Assembly: GCA_037043235.1 (NCBI GenBank)
Contig: JAWRVZ010000077.1
Span: 1,764,501-1,828,500 of the forward strand
Direction of reading: 5' to 3'
DNA length: 64,000 nt
DNA from: Rhodeus uyekii
Lineage: Eukaryota; Chordata; Actinopteri; Cypriniformes; Acheilognathidae
Positions 11,140-23,149 of this stretch are shown here, in pieces. The translations under genes were made by a program, and so were the position numbers. Position 1 is the stretch's first letter. Each line of letters starts with the position of its first letter. The notes below the pieces were generated by a model that had not been told where the DNA came from, searched no databases, and saw nothing but the letters and a program-made list of their open reading frames with translations.

Positions 11140-12690
11140 CTGTGAGCTAAGCAGCTCTTTTCATATCCATCCTCATCACTTCAGCAGTATAAATCATTTT
11201 TGTGTAAAACTGTTCCAAAACTTTCCAGGTTAGAGTGCTTATGCAGTAGATACAGTATAATAATACCCAGGTCGTTGTTTTATGTGTGACTGTGTGCCTC
11301 ACATGGCATTCTTTAACACGAGTGTCAGAAATTTCTTTCTTGCTCCAAAGCCAGTGAGAGTTTTTTGTGAGAGACAAAAAATATGTATATTTCACTACTA
11401 AATGAAACACCCGGCCCAAATGACTAAAGGCAGATGTATTATTAACACTACACATCTGCTTACCTAAAGAACATACTTCAACAGCAATTGAGAGGCCCTC
11501 CTTACATTTTATAGCTGGAGCCGGGCATGGATCTTGATATTATTATACACAAGAAGGATCATTTAACCTCCTTCTAGTCTGTATCTAAACATGAAACCAA
11601 CAGAAAGAGAGAGTCAGTGTAACAACTAGCAGACAGAAAATGTCAGGAAATGAGAACCAGACATGTTGAGTGTTTAAAGGAAGAGATTGGAGTGAAGTTA
11701 AAAGCTATATAATGCTTCGAGTCTCAACGCTTATCAAAAATATGTCAATGTCTATAAGGAAAACCTGCGTATTGTATCAATAATTTGTCCTTTCTGGGTT
11801 GGTTTGGCTATAGGGTGTGCATGTGCATTTATGAGGCATTTTTCCATGCTGTGTAAATGGATTCCTGGATGTCTGGATACCATCCAGGTGTTTTCTTTGC
11901 TTCCATGTCTCCTTAAGACAGACACCCAAGGAAACAGTAGCGACCCCAGCCATTCTTCATTGTCCATAATACACACAGACACAGAATGTGAAATGCTATT
12001 CCAGGCATGACTTTTCACAAAGGTTCCTCCATTAAAAACAGCCTCGCTGCTCTGGAGAATCCCCCCAAAAAGACGCCCATTGGGTATATAAGCATGTTTC
12101 CCACTCTTTGCTCACCCAAATACTATTTACTAACCCTCATGCCATTGCAAATCCATACTCTTTCATCTTCTGTGGAACACTAGAGAAAAATGGAATGCTA
12201 GTAACATTTAAAGCTTATTTGTTCTCAAATGTGAACGAGTTGAAACTCACTGCTCCATCCTTGATGTTGGTTTCTATGGAAGGTTGTTGGTAGGGTGTGG
12301 TTTGAATCGGTCTGAAGGAGATTGTACCATGGACCCCTTTAAATAGCCACTTTCATTGAGGGCACTTACCTTTTCTGCTAAAAGCTATTTATCTATCTGA
12401 TTTCAATGGAGACTGCAGTCTAGGGACGTATGGTATTTATTATATGTGTTTATGCAGAGAGAGAAACAAACAAGCATTCATGGTTGCTCTTAAAATGCCC
12501 ACTTATTCTGCTTCTAATCAGCATGATCAAAGATTTGGACTGCAGTTAGCTGGTAAATATATAAATAGATTGTGTATTTTGCTCACATCTGCTAAATCGA
12601 GGTTGGAAAACCACTAGTCAAAGTCAAAAAGGTGGCTGCTGTTGCGCTGAGTGCGCACAAAACACTTGCGTACACGGACAAGAACATTTA
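11140..12690. other. Intergenic, no gene recognised
   Basis: Between ucma (5' end at 10.25 kb) and the phyh 3' region. Short ORFs on both strands show no splice-supported or family-recognisable content. Confidence 0.5.
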
Positions 12691-12779
12691 AATCAAAATG
12701 AAAATGTATTACCATTTATCTATAGGCCTCACTATTTTCGCCTTTGCATGCAAAAGTTTTTTGTGTGCATGTAGACGAG

Positions 12780-12995
12780 TTCGATGCGTTCCAGGGTCAA
12801 CATATTTTGTTGATCCTGGAACAACATTCCTGTCTGAAAAAGTAGTCCTAACCCTATCCCTACCCATTGCTTATCCCTAAAATCAGAGGGAAATGACAGG
12901 AGAATAACACTGATGTAGAAGCACCAAACCCCAGTTGTAAGCCTAAACTTGATATTAACTTGGAATCGCTGAGCAGCTCTTTTCATATCCAACCA
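12780..12995. repeat. Repeat fragment with GTTCCAGG hairpin
   Basis: Arms at 12788-12801 and 12809-12822 pair over 14 bases with one mismatch around a 7-base loop. The stretch continues with CCTAACCCTATCCCTACCC-type sequence and ends with a 20-base string also found at 11150-11169. This looks like part of an interspersed element. Confidence 0.5.
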
Positions 12996-13059
12996 AAAGC
13001 TCCAAATGTCAATTTTATCACAGTAAAGAAAAAAAACTTCTTTACCTTAATAAATGCAT

Positions 13060-13066
13060 TTATTGT
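13060..13066 (-). terminator. phyh: Candidate phyh polyadenylation signal
   Basis: TTTATT on the plus strand (AATAAA on the phyh strand) lies about 570 bases past the phyh stop, with others near 13097. Which is used is unknown. Confidence 0.3.
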
Positions 13067-13516
13067 AGTAAAATATTGACATTCACGTAAAGTTTATTTT
13101 ATTTATGGAAGACACTTTTCACTTTCCTAGTTTAGATTCCAAAAGCTGTTATTATCAAGGAGAAATTAAGTTTAATAGGTATATTTAGACCTGATCTAAT
13201 ATTGACCAAACTTATTAATCCCTTTAATATTTCAGAATAGTAAAAATATTTGTCTCTGACTCTTTTAAAACCATAATTTCCATCAGCAAAATGAAGGCAG
13301 ATTAAACACGCTGCTGGACTCAACTATGCCTTCTCAATTACTTCTCAATAACTCCAATTCTGATCAAAGTACTACTAATAAGCAACAATCTCACTAATAA
13401 TTACTTGCAGAAAACAAGCCACACCAACAGCTGTTAATGCTAATATTACAATGTATGGCTTTTGTTATTATGAGATCGGTATCAGGACTGATCATCTTAG
13501 GTACACACGCAATTCA

Positions 13517-13541
13517 TTGTGTGTGTGTGTGTGTGTGTGTG
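13517..13541. repeat. (GT)n microsatellite in the phyh 3' region
   Basis: About 11 GT units, 95 bases downstream of the phyh stop on its strand. Confidence 0.8.
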
Positions 13542-13635
13542 ATCCATGATTTACTCCCCACAGTGCCATCTGATGGTGAAAGCTGCATTGATCAGTTTTA
13601 AGGAAATTGTCAGATCATAGATGAGCACTGGCAAG

Positions 13636-16600
13636 TCACATCGATGTTCTTTCTCCATGGACCAGACGTCCCCGCAAAGCCCAAGTGTCCTGCATATAGA
13701 GCAAACACATGCATGTTGAACCCGACATGTGCATGAACATAACTTTGCATTTGAAGCTGGAAACACACCTGAAAGGAGATTGTATCGTCAACTCCATACT
13801 TCTTGGCTGCGAGTTCCTTCACTTCATTGCTGATGTTCTCCTGAGTTGTTTCGTTCACATCAATGTAATAGCAGTCAGAGCTGGCGTAGTGACAGGAGAT
13901 GGCCTGAAATAAATGAAAACTTGGATTTTGTGACTACATTCGGCACTAAGTTGGTTGTTATTGCATGTTGATGAACAGTGTTGGATAAATTTGTACTTAG
14001 ATTACTGTATTAATTACTCTCGCTCTCTAAAAAGTATTGCATTATTTATTATTAGTTACTTTCTAAATCCTATTTCAACCAATTCTAAAATAATAATATA
14101 AAATTGCATAAATTATTTTTGAACTGACCTAAGTATTTAACGAGAGAGACTTACATAAAACATTTTAACATGAGATGTTAATTCCACTGTTTTTGAATTG
14201 TTCTATAGTTTACATCAAAAGTAACAGCATTGTTGCTGTTGTGCATGTACCGTAATGGAACACTTTTCCAAATTTCAGATAAGACAATGGTTTATTTTGA
14301 AGTAATAGAGATTGAAAAAAATTTTGTTGTTTTATTGAAATAACATGTTGCATCAGCAAGATATGTATAATAAGAGCTATGTAACAATTCAAAGTATGTG
14401 CAAAATTGAAATATTGCATAAAACATAAGAGAACAAAACAGCCTTGCCATCCCATGTGTTCAAAGGAGCAAAATCGTCACTTTCTGTGAAATTGATGCAA
14501 AACAGCTAATAAAATGGAAGTTGCAGCAATCGGTGAAGCCACTTTGGCTCTTTTTCTTTATCATCATACCAGGTGTTTGTGAATGCAACTGTGAGACATT
14601 CTGGGAGGGATTTAAACCAAATAATTCTCATGACAGACTTTGGCTCAGGCATTTCAGAATGATCAAACCAACATTTGAGATGCTATGAAAAATGTATCTG
14701 CTGGTTAGTCCAGTTATCCAATCACAGTCTCTGCCTTGGCAAAGTCACATGATTTTTTTTTAGCTTGGCAACAAAATGTGTTTCCATTCTAGTTTTTACG
14801 TATTATATGTATCTACTATACACATATAAAAACGCAAAGATTGCACACATACCTTTTCTTGAGTGCATTTTTAGATGTATGTACGTCTTGGCGCAAATGC
14901 ATTAAAACTAGTGTGCAGATGTTTGCAAACCCTCCTGATGACACGTAAAATCTGCTTTAATAAGCTTTAATACTACAAATGCAATGTGTCCATATGCATC
15001 CCTGACCACATCTTAATGTGTTTTGAGGCTCAGAAAATGACATTGGTCCACGTCTCTGTCAACTTGTTCTTGATACTACCAGGGAGACAAATGTCTAAAA
15101 TACTAGATTAAAAGCTCCATGTTTACGCATGCAAGTACCACCTACCTTTCGAAATCCCTTGGTTTGGTTCATTCCTGAGCCGTGGATCAGCAAAGGATGG
15201 AAAAACACTGTATCTCCTCTCTCCATCTCTAAATGGACTCTGGGATGGGCCGGGTCGTAATTACGCACCCCGTGGTACATCTTATTTATTCCACCCTGGA
15301 AGAAAACAAAGAGGGAAAGTGAAGCTGACAGATGTAGACCATCAGTAATCCTCACTTCCTGTGCCTTTCTCACCTCCCATTCTGGATAGTCATGTTCCTG
15401 CAGAGTGCCATGGTGTGAGCCGGGCAGGACGACCAGGCAGCCGTTTTGCCGATGCACTTTCTCCATGGCGGTCCATGAACACACAATGCGATCTGCAGGT
15501 CGGAAGGGGAAGTAGTGTAGATCCTGGTGCATGGGATGGCGAGAGGTCTTCTTACCTAGGAAGTATGAAACAAGTGCGTATTTAAGTGCGTATGTTTTAT
15601 GTTTTGGATGTGGCATTCTGGAAACCATTTGTTTACTATATAAATAATACATAGAAATGCACAGTTAATCCTTAATATCTTAATGATCTGCATAATGCAA
15701 TCAACAGGCTACCGATCTACACCTGCGCACCAATAAGGATGTTGATTGAGGAGCACTTTGAACTTGGTTAAATAATGTTAAGGATCCTTTACCTGTGTCA
15801 GGTGGTTTGTTGATCAGCATGGTGTGCATGGCCATGATGTTGGGTCCGGTGAAACACTCCACATACTTTAGGATCTGAGAAACAAGCATTCAAATTATTT
15901 TCAAAATGCTGTAAAGCAGGGGTCGGCAACGTATTTTAGCCAAAATATGTAAATATGTATGGGTTGTGGGACAGTATTGAACTCAGAATCTTAAAAATGA
16001 CACGTCGTGACACTCCAAGGTCGTCGACCCCTGTTTTAGAGAGCGTATTTTTTGCACAGCACTCTGTTTGCGTCTACCTGGGGTAAAGTGCAGTAGCGGA
16101 AAAGTTCTGGATCTTCCTGGAAGTCCTGAAGTTTAGTCACAGCCTTCTCACCTTCAACAAACTCCGATTTAGCAATGGATACATCTCTCATTACCAGCAG
16201 ACCCGGCACCTTCACCTCTCTCTTACAGATGCGCTCAAACTCTTTCCTGTGAAACACACACTTTGATTTTGTCCAAAGCAGAGCACTGATCTCTTTAAAC
16301 TTCTCTTCAGAGTTCTTCTCCTAATAATCTCCTATTAATCCCACTGAGCAGAATTTGTCCTTGATTGAAAATGGCAGTATTGAACATTTTAAATAATGCC
16401 ATATATATTATAATATTTATGATGTAAACCTCTGAGATTACATTCACAATTAGATAAAAAAATACCTTATCTGGATAAATATAACATGCATTACTTTCAC
16501 AGAATAAATCATTACCAATACATTATATTATTGTGGCAGGTGAAACATTAAAGAGGCATTTAGTCCATATATTGTGTGCAGTATTATCATACCATTAGAT

Positions 16601-17469
16601 AAGACTATCACTGGCTGAAAGTCCATAGTCAAACTGTTTATGCAATATTTTAACAAGTATTTCTGACGTGTTTTTTTAGCTACGTTTTTAATACCATAGT
16701 TACAAAACTAAATTAATGCACATTCAATGCATCTTTAAAAAATATGTTGATCGATCTTGCCTGAATTTGTTAATATCCTCGTCCGATACCAAGTTTCGTA
16801 TGAGTATGAAACCATCCTTTTCGTAGGCGATTCTCTGTTCTGGAGTCAGGACATCCGTGTCAAAAGTGTATCTGCAGACAAGCCAGAACATACTTTACAA
16901 CCAATTGTTTAACCATTAATGGTTTGATCCTTCATTAAAATCAATTCAAAGTCTACTTGAAGGAATTTCAACATTATTTTAAAAAAAATAAAACAATTAT
17001 AAAATGCATTGTATATGATGATAAAAATACAAACGATCAGGTAACTAACTGAAGGGCTTGAGGAGGAGGGGGATGATAATGGTAGGACACATTTTGGGCA
17101 GAAGTGAAGGATGCTCGCTGAATAATACAGGTCAAAGTTCATACTTGTATACATGTCAACACCATAACACACTGTCACTACAAAACAAACATATATGTAT
17201 ACATACATACACACATATGTTCAACGAGAAGTGAATAATAAACTAGGCCTGTTCGTAAGGCCTCGGATTATATTGTATGCGCGATCCCGCGGAGCAGAGC
17301 TCAAGCGCGCGACTTCAGCTTCCTCGATCACGAGCGCGCCCCAGTTCATCGCGCCGCTCGCTCGCGATCATAACGCCAGAAGAAAATGCCTCTAAAAGGA
17401 TACGACAGCGCCCTGAGACCGGTCCAGATGATTCAGAACCACTTTTAATCGGTCTGCAGCCCGGGACAT
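13636..17469 (-). CDS. phyh: phyh, peroxisomal phytanoyl-CoA 2-hydroxylase, complete
   Basis: PHYH is an Fe(II)/2-oxoglutarate-dependent dioxygenase that starts peroxisomal alpha-oxidation of phytanoyl-CoA. Minus-strand exons are 17469-17404, 17117-17050, 16871-16761, 16246-16078, 15874-15793, 15555-15374, 15295-15146, 13903-13769 and 13689-13636 (TGA). They sum to 1017 nt and 338 aa, the same length as human PHYH. Residues 7-15 (RLKVVLNHL) fit the PTS2 peroxisomal import consensus and fix the start. Iron ligands H175 and D177 sit in RHPMHQDLHYF, the third ligand H264 in HPLLIHGSG, and R275 (2-oxoglutarate binding) in GFRK, all at the human numbering. Exon 3 ends in a GC donor (see separate entry); the others are GT-AG. 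The last exon is short (ending GERTSM). Confidence is a little lower for exons 1-2, which are short and less conserved, although their phases fit. Confidence 0.96.
15917..16033. mobile_element. Short hAT-like MITE in phyh intron 4
   Basis: Ends CAGGGGTCGGCAAC (15917) and, inverted, GTCGTCGACCCCTG (to 16033) form imperfect inverted repeats starting CAG, as in hAT elements. About 117 bases with no coding capacity. The 8-base flanks match only weakly. It ends about 45 bases from the exon 4 donor. Confidence 0.6.
16759..16760 (-). other. phyh: GC splice donor of phyh intron 3
   Basis: Exon 3 must end at 16761, because the Arg split across the junction (AG|G) and the following KEFERIC frame require it. 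The intron therefore starts GCAAGA after CAG. CAG|GCAAG is the normal context of the minor GC-AG class handled by the U2 spliceosome. No GT alternative keeps the frame. Confidence 0.85.
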
Positions 17470-17540
17470 CTTTAATCCAGTGTAGAGTAGAAGAGCTGAA
17501 GTGGAGACTACGTCACTCCGTGAATGTGTTTGTATAACTG
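17270..17540. promoter_or_regulatory. phyh: CpG-rich phyh 5' region
   Basis: A GC- and CpG-rich island in otherwise AT-rich surroundings covers phyh exon 1 (17469-17404) and the start of intron 1, consistent with a housekeeping promoter. No TATA box was identified. The plus-strand ORFs here are antisense shadows. Confidence 0.55.
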
Positions 17541-17708
17541 GGGTAAAGTGCGCTGCTTATGGGATCATAAAGACTTCTGATTTACGTTACTCATTAACCC
17601 GTAAGACCTTTCTGAAATTTATTAAAACAACCTGTGGAGCTTATTAAAATAATTAAAAGTAAATATGATAAATTACCCTGTTTATGAAAATTATTACGAA
17701 TAATTTGT

Positions 17709-17862
17709 ACATTTATATTTATGGCAGACGCTTTAATCCAAAGTGACTTGCATTGCATTCAAGAAACACATTGACATTCTAATCAATTCTTGCTTTAACT
17801 GGGAATCGAACCCATGACCTTGGCGCTGCAAGCACCACACTCTACTGTTTGAGCTACAGGAA
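17709..17862 (-). repeat. tRNA-derived SINE (copy 1)
   Basis: On the minus strand it reads CTGTAGCTCA..., an A-box-like start, then CAAGGTCATGGGTTCGATTC, a B-box, then a tail containing GGATTAAAGCGTCTGCCA. The tRNA-like head suggests an Ala-type ancestor (TTGCAGC where the anticodon loop would be). Related copies lie at 43034 and 52841. Confidence 0.75.
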
Positions 17863-18499
17863 TTGAATATTATTAATATAGTCTACGTATAATAATATAT
17901 AATGTATGTGTAATATACTTTGTTATATTTTAAGATATGTAAAGCAATTATAGTTTGGGAAGACAGAGACAGACAGACAGACAGTGTTGATTAAACCATC
18001 AAATTATGAGGAAAAAATACCCTTTTTATACTATTTTAAATATGATAGAAGAGTAAAATGCTAAACTTGATTAAAGCATTTCTTACCAAATAAGTTGGCA
18101 AAAAAAAGGCAAACTAAACAGCTACAGGAAAAAAAATCATACATTGACTAAAACACAATCAGTTATTAATATTTTATTGGTATTTTTGCATGTGCTCATA
18201 ATTTATTTGCATGACAAGTTGGCCAAAACGGATGTCTGCTCAATCGGCATGTTTCATTGCATTATCACAAATAAAACAATTGCCTCCAAGCACAACTATG
18301 AAAAATGCTTACAAAATCTACAATAAAATACAAAAATGCTTAAATCACACTATAATATTTATTATAGTCCACAACACCATAAAGTGTGTAATATATCAGA
18401 CTGTCAGACATAGTTTAAAAGCTAAGCTAAGTTAAGGAAAAGTTGGGTGATACAACAGACATTAAATATTCAGACAAAATGTAAATGAGTTGTATATTT

Positions 18500-18505
18500 T
18501 TTATT
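18500..18505 (-). terminator. Polyadenylation signal of the TenA-like gene
   Basis: AATAAA on the minus strand, about 140 bases after the stop, giving a short, complete transcription unit between 19.54 and about 18.48 kb. Confidence 0.55.
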
Positions 18506-18644
18506 GTTGTTTGTACATTCCAAAAATGTGGTTGCGTATTAATCGTTTTTAATTATTACGTTTAAATTTAACATGGCAAATATCACATTATTACAAACAT
18601 AATCTTAAAAGAAGCCATTTAATTTAGTTTGCATTAACAAGCAC

Positions 18645-19494
18645 TCAAGATGAGAAGAAGAAATCGTGTTCATTCTGCATCTGAGCATGGAATATAGTAT
18701 TAGCCTTGGCCAGTTTTTCCGGCGTGTTCAGATACTTGTTCAGCAGAGCCTTGTAGTGTTTCTCAGGATGGCCGTCCATATTCTCCACCTTCCATGTGTA
18801 GTAGGCATTGGTTGAAGGTGTGCTGAGATTATTACCCAGCCACACCCAGAGTCGAGAGCAGGGCAGGAGACCCACGGCGAAGTACAGCGGATCTTCTGTT
18901 TCCAGCAGGTTTCTGTAGAACAACAGATATTTCCTCATGGCTGGAGTCGGCTGGATGGAAGGCTCACCCTGTAGAAATGACAATACAAAGCATCAGCATT
19001 CAGTGGATTCAGAACCAGCTTCTAAAGTCTTCAAGTTTCTTTTCTTACCTTGAAGAGATATTGTTTGAGCATTAAGTCTGCAAAGCTTTTGTAGCTTGAG
19101 TATCTGCTTTTCATGAAGTCCCTGAGATCATTGGGCTGAGTTACTTTTGCACACATTCTCTTCAACATTTTGCTCACTCTCAGTACGTAGCTGATGTCCT
19201 GTATGGTGAAGTTCACATATCGTTCCGCCTGCAGGCTGCCATTCTGCATTTGAATCAGGAAGTCGGTCCTGATTGTCTTACTGGCGATGTCTTTATTCTT
19301 CTCCCACAGATATTCATACGCATCCTCCACAGAGCTGGCTGCCAAACTGTAAATAAAACCAAACCGTATCATCACCAAAGATTTTTCATTACAATGAATT
19401 TATACCCCACAGAACTTCTGATGTCATTAAAATGGCACATTAGGACTCACCTGAAACCTAAAAAACAGAGACACAGAAGGGCAGCGGTTTTCAT
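18645..19494 (-). CDS. Secreted TenA/thiaminase-II-like protein, complete
   Basis: Minus-strand exons 19494-19451, 19346-19049 and 18968-18645 (TGA) join in phases 2 and 0 to give 221 aa. Residues 1-18 are a hydrophobic signal peptide (MKTAALLCLCFLGFSLAA). The rest is an all-helical domain of the TenA/THI-4 (heme-oxygenase-like) fold. Residues equivalent to the Bacillus TenA catalytic set are visible with right spacing: D65 and Y68 in NFTIQDISYVL (TenA D44/Y47), Y128 (Y112), the nucleophile C151 in GLLPCSRLW (C135), and a C-terminal Glu, probably E214 in QNEHDFF (E205). N-glycosylation sequons occur at N50, N60 and N161. TenA enzymes cleave thiamine or hydrolyse aminopyrimidines. As I recall, TenA-like genes have been proposed as the source of thiaminase I activity in fish; that is recollection, not seen here. 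Known TenA proteins are cytosolic in microbes, so the signal peptide is notable. Not in mammals as far as I know. Confidence 0.88.
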
Positions 19495-19560
19495 TGTTCT
19501 TGGATTTTGTCTTCAGCTCTTATCTGTGATCCCGACTGTAATTTCTACCGTTAACCGCTT

Positions 19561-19569
19561 CTTTTATAG
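19561..19569 (-). promoter_or_regulatory. TATA box of the TenA-like gene
   Basis: CTATAAAAG on the minus strand lies about 70 bases before the ATG at 19494, so transcription should start near 19535 with a 5' UTR of about 40 bases. A TATA promoter without a CpG island suggests tissue-restricted expression, unlike neighbouring phyh and cdk17. Confidence 0.6.
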
Positions 19570-19799
19570 TGGCGGTTTATTAGCAAATGCAGAATTGTGG
19601 CAATAGATGCTGACAATGGCATCATCGTGTTTTTTTTTGGCGAGGATCTGACTGTACATCTTTTTTTTAATTGCTCATTTTGAATCTTGAGAACTTCCTT
19701 ATCAACCCTGATCCATCTGTCTGTCTGTATGTCTTCCGTTGTTTTGTAATACAAAGTAATATTTATGTAGTACAATTGCCTTTTCACTTATCTTATAAA

Positions 19800-21700
19800 T
19801 TACCTGATAAACATATCTTAATTATTTATAATTAATAATAGAAATTATGCATTTTTTGCATTCTCTTAAAAATGTATCTGGTATTATGCAACGGTTCAGT
19901 AGTTCATGAATCGAATAAAAAAAGCTTTGAAATTATGAACATTTCATGTGACATTTAATTGTGTTTTGTATTTTTATTAATACGTTTTTTTTTCATGAAG
20001 AATAATAAATGTTTATCAATATTCATTATTAGCAGTTTTACATTTATTAGCAGTAAAATAGTTTTAAATGCTAAATATATATAATAATAATATATGAATA
20101 TAATATATACATTTTTTGACATTTTCCTCATATAAAACGTATGTCTTTTATTACTTATAAAATATTTTATTATTTATTGTAGTGATTTGTGGGTTTCTGA
20201 CATAAACAGAAAGTGAGAGTTGCCTCACATTCAGCATTGCCCTACTTACAGTAAAACTTACAGAAATTGTGGCAAGCAGGGCAGGGCCGTTTTGTCTATT
20301 TTTGTTCTTTCTTTCGTTCTTTGTCATGGGTATGAATTCCTGTAATAAATGTTAAACACTCTCATTTCCAAAATGAATGTCACACAGTGACAAGTTCATC
20401 ATCAATAAAACTTTCTATCTTGCAAAAAAAATTCACAGTCTATGTGCGTCATTGTGTGATTGTTACCACATTTTGTACAGTTTGCGTTGGTCTTTGTCAA
20501 AAGTACAATGTAAATTAATAAAAAAAAAAACAGTATCTAAAATATATTGCTTTTCATTACATGCATCTACAGTCATTTCAATTACTGTGTTCTCAAATAA
20601 CAAAATAAATTAATAAATAATTTCTAGAATGACAACTGCTTTATATAATCATTCATTAGCAAGTCATCATATACATGACTCTTGTACAATGGAAATGAAT
20701 GGGTGAAACTCAATGTTCATTTGCTGCACATCAGAACTATATTCTGTGGTTTTATTCATTGTGACAGAATTTGGCCTTTGTGTCTCCTCACATTTATACC
20801 CCTGTGAATCAAGAAGTCATAGTTAGACAATTTAATGTTTCTAGTCACCCTGGTGTGCTAAAAAGTGTAAATATTAATGATTATAAACTTCAGAGATATT
20901 TTACTCTTTAAATGTTTTTCCAAATAATTGTGGCCAATGTGTTTTGAAGAAAAGCACTAATTTCATAATGTGAATTATGCAATTATTTCATAATTATTAT
21001 CCCCCAATTTCAATTATTTTATTTTAATGAAAAGTTAGATATTTGCAAATATAATGAAAGGTTTGTTTTGTTTGTTTTGCAATTTTCTGCATGTCTTCAC
21101 ATCTAAGCATGATTTATTTTATAGTGTAAGCTGTCAGCCAATGTTATAAGGCTACAAACATATTCATGTGGACAGAGAGATTAAGCAAGTGTCGTAAGCT
21201 AGCCAACCATCTCTGATTTAACTACTAGTTATAGTTTGCTCATGCAGGAACTAACTGTAGTGGCACATAATACCAGACAGTTGCCTGGCTATAAAATAGC
21301 AAACTAGTACAATTTACAATATTGTTCTAACGTACATGTATTTACACAATTATAATGCACATTTTATTGATTAAAGTTATTTTAATTCTCAAAAACGACA
21401 TGTATTGTATACTGTGATGAGGACAGAAAAGGAAATGAGTCAGAAGTCCAGTTAATCAATTGCACAGCAAGCAGTTCCCCAGCTTTCCCCATATACATTT
21501 CCCCATGTGACCATGCAACAGATGGAAATGTTTAACCGCATTTTTAATACTTAAAGGCATATAGAGAAATTAACCTTCAAAATAAACACCCTGAGAAATA
21601 TTCAAATGAAGTAAAATAGTGTGACACTTAAAGTAATACTCTTTATTATTCACTGAAGCTATTTATAAGTTTGTTACTCAAAACTGTGACAGGACAAAGT
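19800..21700. other. AT-rich intergenic sequence, no gene recognised
   Basis: Between the TenA-like gene and the cdk17 promoter. Strongly AT-rich with homopolymer runs. No ORF with family similarity or splice support was found. Confidence 0.5.
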
Positions 21701-21729
21701 AAACGATCAAAAATCGGAGATAAAAACGT

Positions 21730-22995
21730 GAGATACAAAATACTGATACAAAATACTGATACAAATTACTGATTCAAAATACTGATTCAAAATACTAATA
21801 CAAAATACTGATTCAAAATTCTGCTGCAAAATACTGATTTAAAAAAACTGAGATACAAAATATCGAGATTCAAAATACTGATTCAAAATGCTGATACAAA
21901 ATATTGACACAAAATTCTGATTCAAAAAACAGATACAAAATACAGAGATTCAAAATACTGATTCAAAATGCTGATACAAAATACTGATATTCAAATACAT
22001 ATGATACAAAATACTGATTCAAAATAATGATACAAAATACTGATTCAAAATGCTGATACAAAATACTGATTTCAAATACTGATTTCAAATTCTGATACAA
22101 AATAGTGATATTCAAATACATATGATACAAAATATTGACACAAAATACTGATTCAAAATTCTAATTAAAAAAACTGAGATACAAAATACCGAGATTCAAA
22201 ATACTGATTCAAAATGCTGATAAAAAATACTGATTCAAAATTCTGATTTCACATACTGATTTAAAATTCTGATACAAAATATTGACACAAAATACTGATT
22301 CAAGATTCTGATTAAAAAAACTGAGATACAAAATACTGATTCAAATACTGATTCAAAATTCTGATGCAACATACTGATTCAAAATTCTGATTAAAAAACA
22401 GATACAAAATACAGAGATTCAAAATACTGATTTAAAATTCTGATTCAAAATACTGATTTCAAATACTGATGCAAAGTATTGATACAAAATACTGATTCAA
22501 AATGCTGATGCAAAATACTGATTCAAAATACTGATTTCAAATACTGATACAAAATACTGATTTCAAATACTGATACAAAATATTAGCACAAAATACTGAT
22601 TCAAAATTCTGATTAAAAAACTGATACAAAATACAGAGATTTAAAATACTGATTCAAAATACTGATACAAAATACTGATTTCAAATACTGATACAAAATA
22701 TTGATTCAAAATTCTGATTCAAAAAACTGAGATACAAAATACAGAGATTCAAAATGCTGATTAAAAAACAGATACAAAATACAGAGATTCAAAATTCTGA
22801 TACAAAATACTGATTTCAAAATATTGATTCAAAATTCGGATTAAAAAAACTGAGATACAAAATAATGATTCAAAATACTGACACCAAAAAACTGATTCAA
22901 AATTCTGAGATACAAAATACAGAAATACAAAATACAGAGATACAAAATACTGATTCAAAGTACTGAGATACAAAACACAGAAATACAAAATAAAA
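21730..22995. repeat. ACTGATNCAAAAT-type degenerate tandem array
   Basis: About 1.25 kb of 11-15 base units such as ATACAAAATACTGATTC with variants (GAGATACAAAATAC, ATTCAAAATTCTGAT). Units vary in length and order, and higher-order blocks recur (for example AAAACTGAGATACAAAATAC about every 300-450 bases). There are no spacers, so it is not CRISPR. Start and end are fairly sharp. It ends about 300 bases before the cdk17 CpG region. Confidence 0.92.
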
Positions 22996-23149
22996 CATTA
23001 ACAATAAAACGAAAACTTTTACATATTAAAACAAACTAAACTCATTATCGATTTGGTTTATGATGTTCAAACCTACATCCTTTTGGTTCGTCAATTAACC
23101 ACGACGCCACAACCCAACCGACAGCAGAGCAGGTGTTCATAGCGCCTGC

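Noticed and set aside
16034..16041. Clean 8-bp target duplication for the 15917-16033 MITE
   Set aside because: Left and right flanks (CTGTAAAG and TTTTAGAG) agree at too few positions to claim a duplication.
17195..17537. Plus-strand ORFs in the CpG-rich segment
   Set aside because: Antisense to phyh exon 1 and its promoter; no family similarity.
17709..17862. Functional tRNA gene
   Set aside because: The tRNA-like head has a B-box but no consistent cloverleaf acceptor stem and is joined to a repeated tail shared by two other copies; it is a SINE.
22761..22988. Minus-strand ORF rich in YFVS/NQYF repeats
   Set aside because: It is a translation of the degenerate tandem array; periodicity comes from the DNA repeat, with no start context or splice support.
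21730..22995. CRISPR-like array
   Set aside because: Units are contiguous and variable with no unique spacers, and the host is a vertebrate.
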